Below are positions 42,901 through 53,057 of a DNA stretch of 64,000 nucleotides, in pieces. Location: assembly GCF_902459465.1 (NCBI RefSeq), contig NC_047066.1, positions 21,207,047 to 21,271,046 of the forward strand, read 5' to 3'. The translations under genes and the position numbers were made by a program. The notes beneath the pieces were generated by a model. The model was not told where the DNA came from. It did no database searches and saw only the letters and a program-made list of their open reading frames with translations. Source of the stretch: Asterias rubens. Lineage: Eukaryota > Echinodermata > Asteroidea > Forcipulatida > Asteriidae. Position 1 is the stretch's first letter. Each line of letters begins with the position of its first letter.

Positions 42901-45900
42901 TGGTAACGATATTTAATTGTCTCTATATGGGTAAATGAACTTGTAAGATTCCTAATTGCCGATATGTTGCCCCCCTCTCCGTTTAGGCCATTCTAAATAG
43001 TAATGTAATATTTTACTCCAAATGTTTAACTATGTAACTGTTCATGTAATTCTGCTGCTGGCAGCGAATATAATAGATTTTAATAAACCATTGAATGAAT
43101 GTCAGCAGTCACTGATATACTCACTGGAACAATTATTTTCAGTTTTGTAAAGACCTTTTGTGAATCTGACACCAACTTGCACAATGCCAATACAAATGTA
43201 AAACTGGTTTGTACAGCTAGTAAGAGTAGTCTAATTTTCGTGTTTTTTTTTTTTTTTTTTTTTTTTTTTTTGGCGAACTCCTTTGCAAAAATGTTTGCTG
43301 TGACGTTGCAAGAGGACCTAATTAGACTCTTAATTATTTAGAAGGCTTCCTGTTTTTATAAGAATAATGGTATCGTAGTTAAGTCTATCAAAAGACGCTT
43401 TGTGAATTATTTAAAAGGTAGGAAGAAAACGCATTCAGTTTGTTCGATCGACAGTAACAGTGCATTACGAGACTAATGGGACAATGCAATATTGCTCAGT
43501 AGTCACAGGCAGATGGTGTGGATTTGTTTATTCACATTCGCGTCGTTTGTGCCTGGCGAATGACGCAGAAAATACACAGTGGTGATTTTTGCGATGCAAT
43601 TTATGCTGCCAGACTCATAAAGTATTTTTAATTAATAAAGTATACACCGCAAGGGAAACTGACTAAGTAAATTTTAAATTAAATTGGGGCTGAACAAAGA
43701 AATTATGGATAGACGATTGTCTTTTTCTACTGTGCATTCGGGGTAACATCATAATGAAATTTATGAAAAAAATGCCAAAACTAAGTTAAAATTTTAGTTA
43801 AATTTATGTATAGAATGATAATTTTTCAGAACTCAATCAACAGAACAAAGCATTCTTTACAAGAAACTCTAATGACCAGAGCTTACCAGCAATTGTACGA
43901 ATAATTTACGTAATTAATTTGTGCGTGTCAAACCAACTGGTCTTTTAGTTGGTAAGTAGTTTGCCACAGCTAATACTGTTTTCTCAAAGGAGGTCATTAA
44001 TTATGTTTTAAATTCTTTTCGCGTAAACTTTCAAGGTTGAAAGGGGAAACAGCTTTTTAATTTTTTTCTTGTTATTTCCCTAAAAGCATTTCAATATGCC
44101 TACTTGGCAAAATCAAGTACTTGACAAAAAACCGGTGTAATCAAATTGAGCGGTGCACTGTTGTCACAACGTCGATTGACTGTGACTCCTGAGCAAATTT
44201 CCCCCCAAACCCACTGTGTGTTAACATCATAGTTTTTTTAAATAACACCAATGAATTGTGTTGGCAGAAACTGGTGTTACTTTTACACCTTAATGGGGTG
44301 AATTTAGGTTGCCTTTTCGGTTTGTACGAGGTGACATCACATTTGGTGTAAATTTTAACACCCCAGCTTGGCAGTGTATTATTTATGTAGTAAGCAGTCT
44401 CTTGAAACAGCAAATGGAAAATATTTCAACTTCGAGTGCCACTTTCTCCAAACAATAGAGTGGCTATATAATTTTAAGTCATCTGCGTACGGTGATACGG
44501 AAGCGTATTGCTGCCACATGAATACAAAAAAATCTCTCTTATCGTGTAGGTAAAGTCATCGTGTAGTACACAATGAGAGAGAAAACAAATATTAAACATG
44601 TGGCGGCAATGGGCTTCTGTACGGTGACGAGTATCTTTTCAATGTGCACAAAATGTGGGCCATTCTGACGCACTAAACAACCATGACGGTTTTTTAATCT
44701 AACTTGAGCTTGTTGTTGGGGGCTGTGTACTTTCCTTATGGGAATTTGCAGCAGTTTAATTTGCTTTTTCTTATAGTCTTAGGACAATGTCAACATTGAC
44801 AGGGTCATTTATTACGCATTGCCAAAGGCGGCAGCGTTTTATCGTTGGCTGGTCATTAAAATTACCATGGATGGAAGCAATTATTCAATGAAGTAAAAAA
44901 TCGTGGTCGTGGGTTTAAAAAACAGCAAATATTTACCGTGAGTCCAGTTTTGGTCTTTATTTCCACCCATCCATTTAATGGACTCCCTATAAACATATAC
45001 ATCGTTCTTTGGGGCACGCTGAGTGTATTTTTTAACTATTTGTTTAATTGTCGCTGTTTGTTTGTGTGGGTGTGGGTTTTCCCAGTTAAGTTCAACGATG
45101 CTGTTTTTTACTTGGCTAAATTTATTATATTCTGCGAAGGATTTATGAATAAAACACATCTTGCTATAGATTTATTGTGTTGGTTTTAGTAAAAGTGTAT
45201 GAGAATTTTTTGAAGGCCTTTTTCTTACGAGAAGTTCACTGACTGTCTTCACACATTGTATTCTCTTTTCCAGAATGAAAAGCATCAGACGATACAGATC
45301 AGCGGCTGGCTGAGACAGGTGAGTGTTTTAAAGACACACAAAACATACATTGTTTAAAGGCAGTGGACACTATTGGTAATTACTCAAAATAATTATTAGC
45401 ATAACACCTTACTTGGTAACGAGTAATGGGGAGAGGTTGATGGTATAAAACATTGTTAGAAACGGCTCCCTCTGAAGTGCCATAGTTTTTGAGAAAGAAC
45501 TAATTTTCCACGAATTTGATTTCGAGACCTCAGATTTAGAACTTGAGGTCTCGAAATCAAACATCTAAACGCACACAACTTAGTGTGGCAAGGGTGTTTT
45601 TGTCTTTCATTATTATCTCGCAAGTTCGATGGCCGATTGAGCTCAAATTTTCAAAGGTTTGTTATTTTATGCATATGTTGAGATACACCAACTGTGAAGG
45701 CTAGTCTTCGACAATTACCAAAAGTGTCCACTGCCTTTAAACCACACCTTATTTACTGTGTTTGCAATTGATAACCATTGTCATTAATTACGGTTGTGGT
45801 TGATTACGGATGTAGTTAATTACGGTGGATAGTTAATAACGGTTGTAGATGATTACAGTAGTAGTTGATTACGGTTGTAGCTGATTACGGTTGTAGTTGA

Positions 45901-48619
45901 TTACGGTTGTAGTTAACTACGGTGGTAGTTAATTACGGTGGTAGTTAATTACGGTTGTAGATGATTACAGTAGTAGTTGATTACGGTTGTAGTTGATTAC
46001 GGTTGTAGTTGATTACGGTTGTAGTTGATTACGGTTGTAGTTGATTACGGTTGTAGTTGATTACGGTTGTAGTTGATTACAGTTGTGGTTAATTACTCTT
46101 TAATTGAATACGATTTTGTTTAATTACGGTAGGAGAAACCTTTGCCTTCCTTCTCGAATTGTTATCAATATTTCAATTGAAAAATCACTGACCTTCCAAT
46201 CACGTGGTTTGTTGTCCACTCCATCTTGTTGGTGTATTTTCCCTTTTCCCGAGGGTGCGTTAAATGTTTAAAACATCACTGTTCGACAGGAAGACACAAA
46301 GACAAATTAAGTTAAAGTTAAATTAACAGTTACGATAACACATGTTTGAAATCAATTAAGTATTAATTCAATTCAAATGAAAAACAAAAATATCATCATA
46401 ACACATAATGCATTACATAATTACACATGTATAAACATTTAATAATTTCGCTCTGAAAGAGAAGAGTGCGTGACGAAACTTGATTTGCTTTTCTCTAAAC
46501 TACAGACTTGGAACGACGAGTTCCTGATGTGGAATCCTGACGAGTATGGAGGAGTTCAGAGCCTATTTGTTCACAAATCTAGAATATGGCTGCCAGATAC
46601 CACACTGTACAAAAAGTAAGTGTAAACCATAGACTTGGTGAAGCGTCTAATCAGCAAACCCTTTCACGATATTTATTACGATTCGCGACGATGGTCCACA
46701 CCGGGTCCTGTCGGGCCTTTCCCATTTCTGGATCAATATGCTATGATGCAGAATATGTTTCCAAATAACACAAACATTTTTCAAAATATCTCAGAATCCG
46801 AGTTAAAATACAATTTTTAACCCTTTTCCGGGAAATGGGTTACGCCCCCAGGACACAAAACCCAGGTTGGTTCCGACCCGGAAGTTCATACCGTATGTCC
46901 TACTTCTGCCGAACGTATGTAAAATGTTTACAGACAGAGGAGTTTTGACAACCGACAACTTGTAATAATAATCAAGGTATAGAAACTTATTTGCTTCGTT
47001 GGCTGAAAGTTTTCACTATCTCCCTCCACCAGTGTAGACAGGGACTTTGAGAGCTACAAAGACATCTCAGCTGAAGCCAGGTACGACGGCCAAGTCACCT
47101 GGTCCTCACCAGTCATTCTGAAATGCACCTGCCTCATCGACGCCCGTCTCTTCCCCTTCGACACTCAGGTCTGCGACCTGAAATTCTCCTCATGGGCTTT
47201 CGATGGCTCAGCGGTCGACTTGGTCATGTCTACGGGAGCTAAGGCCCTACAGGATCAGTTCGCAGACACCGGCGTTTGGGAGCTATTGAAGGTGGACGTG
47301 GTCCGTTTTGAGACGTGGTACACATGCTGCCCACATCCATACCCGGAGTTGACCTACTCGTTACATCTGAGACGGCGGCCTCTGTTCCATGTCTTGAACA
47401 TTATTCTCCCCTGTTTATTGCTGTCTATTCTGAACCTGATGGTGTTTGGCCTACCCCCAGAGTCTGGGGAGAAGATCCAGCTTGGAATGACCAACTTGCT
47501 CGCTCTGGTTTTATTCCAGCAGCTCATCAGTGAATCCTTACCACCAACGTCTGAAAATTCACCAATTATTGGTACGTCAGTTACGCCTAGTAGTTACTTT
47601 TCAAAAGTTTAAATTTAGAAATCATGAATCATGTTTCAATGAACATGTTTTAAGAGAGCATTATAGTTTCAGAAACAGCCGTTCAATCTTAACTTGAACC
47701 AGTCTTCGTTAAGGATAACCCAGAACAACTCTGATGGTCCATCGAGATCTCTTATTGGCCTGTTCAATTATTGGCCAGCAGACTTACCAAGCAAAATCCA
47801 GTGTTCGCGGTAATGTACGCATGCTCAGAACTACGAAAACAATGGAAATGTACCTTGCGTTCCAAAATCTTCCATAATGGTAATAGTATGTTTATCTCTC
47901 TTTCCTTGCTTTGTTCTTGTTTTATTTATTGTTCAGCGCTTTGATCTGTGCTAAAGGCGCTATATAAATACCTATATTATTATTTCTATTCCGCAGGTTT
48001 TTACTTTACACCCATGATCGCCATTGGCTGCACGTCCATCGTATGTACCGTACTCGTACTCAATCTATTCTATCATGACAACCGCCACCCCATTCCAAGA
48101 TGGCTCCGGTGGCTCTCTTTGAAACTCGCTGTAATACTCTTCTACCAAGTGAAACGTCAGCCAGTGGTCGTCAACGGAACCTGTAACCCAGCCTTCCGAT
48201 TGGATAACGAATCAACCAATCAGGGCTTTACAGAGAGTGACTCAGGGAGGTTAACTGCAAGCTGTAGCTTCACCGACTCATCCAGTTCCACGAACGGTGA
48301 TGGTACCGTAAGCCAGAGCGAGAACACCCCCAATGGTGACGGCCAGAAGAACTGCAAGTCCCGCTGCCGAGCTTACAGTATGCACATCATGCAGGAGGTG
48401 TATTCGAACGGGAATGACCCAGTACAGATCAAGGCGAGTGGGACAGTGGCAAGGAAGGCAGCCAGAGCAAACAAGAGGAAACCAGACCCACCACGAGGGG
48501 TGATTTTGGAATGGAAGGATGTAGCATTAATCATTGACCGATTCACTATGGTGTTATCTGTACTTATAACAGGAACGGCAATGGCAGTTACCATTTACTT
48601 CTTTGCAATGGAAATCTAA
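39980..48619 (+). CDS. Nicotinic acetylcholine receptor-like alpha-type subunit C
   Basis: Six coding exons: 39,980-40,034; 42,663-42,808; 45,274-45,318; 46,506-46,615; 47,033-47,571; 47,997-48,619. They encode 505 residues in an intact frame. Exon 1 is a signal peptide ([15 protein letters not shown]). Loop D is ISGWLRQ, loop [10 protein letters not shown], the Cys-loop C152-C166, loop B SSWAFDG (Phe in place of the usual Tyr), and loop [14 protein letters not shown] with C217-C218. The pore is [16 protein letters not shown], then QQLISE. The M3-M4 loop is the longest among the plus-strand genes (about 140 residues, rich in Ser, Asn and Thr with several Cys). The MA helix is [13 protein letters not shown] and M4 ends [12 protein letters not shown] polyadenylation signal is at 48,659. 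Intron 5 ends in a LINE-like tail. It is the last plus-strand gene before the convergence point. Confidence 0.92.
40091..40691. repeat. Direct repeats flanking an inverted family-1 TIR element
   Basis: A repeat of about 100 bp (40,091-40,194 and 40,583-40,691; GTAAGATGCAGGGTATTTGA) flanks a family-1 element at 40,191-40,581 that lies in the opposite orientation to the other copies. The direct repeats differ by a few substitutions and a short indel, and both end in CTATTAAA. Confidence 0.85.
42168..42240 (-). repeat. tRNA-like sequence (SINE fragment or tRNA pseudogene)
   Basis: On the minus strand it has a perfect D-arm-like AGCTCAGTTGGTAGAGC and a good T arm TTGGGTTCAAATCCCAA. The acceptor ends do not pair and the anticodon stem is poor, so it is not called as a working tRNA. 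Confidence 0.5.
42420..42575 (-). repeat. tRNA-derived SINE, best-preserved copy
   Basis: On the minus strand, in order: GGTGGTCTTGTTGGTATGAC, CTGCTCTAGAATTGCAAAGG, GTGGGTTCGAATTCCACC, linker GAGCAATATGCCTGTGATT, then GTACAGAACTCGG and ACATCGGTGTATGGGTAAAA. It gives the full order of the family also seen at 4,115, 15,127 and 24,255. It ends about 90 bases before exon 2 of gene C. Confidence 0.7.
45353..45740. repeat. TIR element, family 1 (gene C intron 3)
   Basis: Full-length member starting TTTAAAGGCAGTGGACACTA and ending AAGTGTCCACTGCCTTTAAA. It begins 35 bases after the exon 3 donor of gene C. Confidence 0.88.
45782..46135. repeat. 16-bp minisatellite in gene C intron 3
   Basis: About 22 units of GGTTGTAGTTGATTAC with substitutions such as GTGGTAGTTAATTACG. 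The central block near 45,975-46,075 is almost perfect and the edges are degraded. Units have no spacers, so this is an ordinary tandem repeat. Confidence 0.95.
47905..47985 (+). repeat. LINE 3' tail next to the gene C exon 6 acceptor
   Basis: The sequence TTCAGCGCTTTGATCTG, AAAGGCGCTATATAAATACC and then ATTATTATT matches the 3' end of the LINE at 24,461-26,177. The acceptor (CTATTCCGCAG|GT) follows about 11 bases later at 47,996. Confidence 0.75.
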
Positions 48620-48983
48620 AAATTGAAAAAGTAAAATCGTACTCATACATAACTTTATAATAAATAATGTAACTGTATAGTATGTATTATATTTTAGTTG
48701 TACAAACCAAATCCATCTTCCTTATTTTTCTTCAATAAATGTATAAGCTTTTGTTTGTTTATGCCTCTGACGGAGGTTCGGTTTTGGATCGAAAGGTAAG
48801 GCCCTAGTAGTTAAACACCTTTTTACATTTGGTGTATATACGTTATTATCTCATCTTGGGATTTAATATCCATAATTCGCATTATCTGTTGCATTGTAAG
48901 CGCACAAAGAACCGCATGTACTTTTACAAAGAACTGAGACACACCATAGTGTGTCAAAGTATATAAGTTTAGGTGCTCAAAAT

Positions 48984-49385
48984 TTAAAGGAACACGTTGC
49001 CTTGGATCGGACGAGTTGGTCTATAACAAGCGTTTGTAACCGTTTTTTTTATAAATTGCATATGGTTGGAAAGGTGTTTTAAAAGTAGAATACAATGGTC
49101 CACACAAGTTTGCCTCGAAATTGCGTGGTTTTCCTGTTACTGTGCTAATAAACACGGTCGGCCATTATTTTATGTGAGTCCAAATTTTGACTCCCACAAA
49201 TGGTCGACCGTGTTAGTCGGCGAGGTAAAAGGAAAACCGTGCAATTTCGAGGCATGTTTGTGTGGATCATTGTATTCTACTTTTACAAGTACAACATCTT
49301 TCTACCCATATGTATTTTATAAAAAACGGTTACAAACGCGTTTCAAAGACCAACTCGACCGATCCAAGGCAACGTGTTCCTTTAA
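48984..49385. repeat. Fold-back element, family 2, complete copy
   Basis: Starts TTTAAAGGAACACGTTGCCT and ends with its reverse complement. Long arms (GGTCTATAACAAGCGTTTGT on the left; ACAAACGCGTTTCAAAGACC on the right) meet at a centre of TTTTGACTCCCACAAATGG. It matches the degenerate element at 4,975-5,357. A 135-codon frame across it is not a gene. Confidence 0.88.
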
Positions 49386-50599
49386 ATGCAACTCTCGATG
49401 TGAGCTGTATATGAAGTCAAAACTTAAAACGTTATCCGACAGTTGCAATATTTTTAATAGAAAATCTACTTGAAGCAGAGCAACAATTCGTTTCCAATGG
49501 GATAAAGCAATATAAACATGAGACATGTCTATATTATTACTAGGAATAGCAATATCTTTACTAGTATTAGATATACTTCTATTTTTGAATAATTGTTAAG
49601 AATGTACTCCATAATCTACAAACAGTGTACAATGTAAATATATATCGTTTAGCTCTACTCTGAAAGTTATCGATGAACACTCAGGAAATTCAAGATAAAA
49701 AACACGTTGCATTTTGAAATTAAAAATGAACACGGAGTAACCAGCAGTAACCAGTAACAAGCAGTTAAAAGGGAGTGTTTATAAAATAAATAAAAACATT
49801 TGAGCGTAGAGCTAATAAACAAAATCTACAAATTTTTCCCAGGAAGGAAAAAAAAAATTCAATTAAACTTATTTTCATTGTTTGTTATTTATATCTCAGC
49901 AAAAGGTAAACAGGTTTCCCCTCTTTGGTTTTCGACCGACCCAATTTCTGGCTCTCGACTGTTGCAAATTCAAACCCAATTTACACCCGAACCTGTTGGA
50001 AAGACCTATTTAGAATTCAAATAATTTAATAAAACATAACAATCGTAAAATATCATGGGTCAAATTCTATAACGGCAGTGCTGATAACAACATCAAACAT
50101 CACGAGTTTTATTAATGTATAGGGGGGCCTATATACTTTTTTTACTTTTTTTATAATAGCAAGCAAAACATATATTTCATGCAAAGAACAGCGGGATGAA
50201 ATTTGTCACAGTAACGGGGGACGGACATGAAAGCAAAGAAGATATTTTAGCCGGTATGAGAAATAGGTAATTATGTATAACATTCATCACTACCTTATGA
50301 CTGAAGACAGAACATAAGGAAATCAATAGTTTGTCATGGGGAAATTCTAGAGGTATGCTCCGCTAGAAAGTTAGTGTACAAAGTACATAGGAGGATGTTA
50401 AATCAGGGACAAATAAAATAAAAGAACGGAAGATGTCTGTACACAGACGTAATAAATATTATCTGTGATTTCATATTCACTACCGAACAATCTACTCCGC
50501 GGTAGTAGAAGTAAGCAAGATAGCTCGCCAAAATTAAACTCTACCTGGCAAGTATATACACACATGGTGTTGATACCTCACCATGCAATGCCTCAAATC

Positions 50600-51012
50600 C
50601 TATACTCTACATTATGGAGACCGGTGTCGCATGCAATTACGTCCTCTATGCAATACTATCAGAATGACATTATTGCATATGCAATAATGTCCGCCGGTTG
50701 GTTTTGCATATGCAATCGTATCCGCTGCTGCATAATGCAATATTGTGTCCGCCCGGTCAAATTTGCATATGAAATTGTGTCCGCCCCCGTGCAAAACCGT
50801 CCTTGCAGTAAATTAAACGCCCTTGCTCGACGGAACACGTTCGCTTTTTTTGTTACAAGCTATAAGTGCATGTCATGAATGACATGGGAAATGTTCGGCC
50901 GACGGGTGTTCCCCATGTGGTCCACCGGACGGTTTTTGCATAGCCCCGGACACGATTGCATATGCAGGGGAGTCCGGAGCGGACAGTATTGCATGGCGGA
51001 CACAATTGCATC
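50600..51012. repeat. Cluster of GCATATGCAA / GTCCGCC motifs
   Basis: Degenerate units of roughly 25-35 bases combine TTGCATATGCAAT with GTCCGCC. On the left side (50,673, 50,705, 50,763) they read in one direction; on the right (50,956 to 51,010) GGCGGACACAATTGCAT shows the reverse. It is an imperfect inverted array. The ATGCAAAT-like cores resemble POU octamer sites, but no function is shown. Confidence 0.5.
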
Positions 51013-53057
51013 TAACACCGGTAACAAAACAGAAAAGGGAAACAGAGAGCCTCCATTTGGGGAATTCTAAAGACTGCGTTGATCCAAAAGAAAATGGGGT
51101 GTTTACAAAGTCTATATTAAGGGATGTTAAGCACGGATACACACGATATAAAAGAACCAAAGATGTCTCTATACGGATAATTTGTGTGTCTTTTATTTGT
51201 GTAACATTGCGGGCAATCAACCCCTGTGCCCTCGTTAACCAAAGAGTCCACACACGCACATGCTGCTATGTCTATCTCAATGTGATGAATTAACTGATTG
51301 AAAATTGAAGGTGACGCTCTGAAACAACTTGTCATGTCCTGTAATAACTCCATCCATCTATACGAAGGTTTATTGAAAGTTTTTCAGAATTATTGCCTAG
51401 ATTGCACCGAAATTTCGGCTGGCCAATTCCACAGGGACGCAATTAGGCAGGCGATGTTGTTTTACATGATGTAGGCCTAATGTATTATTGAAGATGGCTC
51501 AAGGATATACATACATATCTGGTTTAAATATTTTTAAGTGCTTCTGAAAACAATCGTATATACGGCAAAAGCAACAAAAATAATGGATACTTCCCACGCA
51601 AATAATCCAAAGCCTTATTATACGATTGCACAAACCATTTTATTTTACATAAGTTTTTTCTTTCCAGGGTCCTTTGATACCCAATTTACGCGCGGATTTT
51701 GTGATTAGATTTTGCCGACCTCCACTCCGCATGTCAATAGCGTATTGGATATTTGTATGTGTGGCAAGCAATGAAAAGATACTAAACAAAATATATATGT
51801 TATAAATAAATTTAATATTTTTTTTATTTTAAATGTTAAATCTTTTAATTTACTTTCTTTTTTTTCCCCCTTCATATATATATATATTTTTTCTTTCATA
51901 AGGCTATCTGGGGTTTTTTTTTAATAGCCCCGGCCAATTTACTACTTTCCGCGCAGGTAGCATTAATAAGCAGGAAGGTTCTGTTCTGACCATAGTCTCC
52001 CGAATTCCAAAATATAATCTTCGGCATTAGAATAAAAAAGCAAGACCTAGTTCCCCCCCCCAAAAAAAAAAAAAATAAATAAATAAATAAATAAAATACA
52101 ATCTACACAACAAAGTATACACAATCATTGTATAAAATAATGTCCACAGACTGTGCATACCTCACCATGCTAAGCCTCAACACAAAGTAGCCTACATACT
52201 AATCGTATGTCTTTCATGTAAGTAAACCAGCTCTTGTAAAGTTGGAATTGAATTTCCAAAGGAATTCTCCTTTCTGAAATGGTTTAACTGTTTACGCAGT
52301 TTCAGTTGTTGAATGTCAGTCCATTGCTTTTGAGTCTTGTTCATTAATTTTATAATGCGGTGATCAATCCAGTGTCACAATGCATTCACATCTATTAATA
52401 ATACATCACACTGTATGGAAAATAATGACATGAGCCTCTTAGGGGTTTTTGATTGCTTTTTTTAATTAAGAGTTGCGCACTCAGTCACTGTTCACATTGT
52501 TTTAGTCTTGCTCAAACACAGACAGATTTGTATTAAAAGGTCAATTGAGTTGTTCAATGACACACAAAATACACAAACACTGGAAATTAAATTATAATTA
52601 ATTGCAGTTTACCTTGAAAATGATGAGTGAGAACAAAAACACACTTCACATTGCATGTGTTCTTTTTCAAAATAAAACAAGAGGTATAGGCATACCACGT
52701 TCTTCTTTTAATTTTGTTGTTTCTTAACAGCAAAGTATGTATAATGCACAATAAAATCAATCAAATATAACCTAGTAAAAAAGATCATCTAATAATTTTT
52801 TTTTTGTAAAGAAGAATCCAAACATAATTGATAATCAAATCGATATACGTTTTTGTAAAACTCTAGAATGCATTTTTGTATTGATGATAAAGCGCAATGA
52901 AGAATTTATACAATTTCTTATTTAGTAAGACCGGTGGTCTTAGATTCAAATTCCGTTTTAGTTATTTTTTTTCTTCACCCAATTGAATTTAATTTACAAA
53001 TTCAAATCTGACATAGCTGTCTTAATTTGGAGAAAACTTGCAGTCTCTCGGCTAAAT

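Larger units (their letters stand above)
48620..53057. other. Convergence region between the plus and minus arrays
   Basis: No gene is supported. It contains a fold-back element (48,984-49,385), segments resembling the gene B upstream region (50,481-50,620 and 51,945-52,200), a repeat pair around a cluster of GCATATGCAA motifs (50,375-51,190), and AT-rich simple sequence (51,790-51,900, 52,060-52,100). The 3' ends of genes C and D must lie near its edges. Confidence 0.55.

Noticed and set aside
45782-46135. CRISPR-like array
   Set aside because: Units are 16 bp without unique spacers and the window is clearly eukaryotic.
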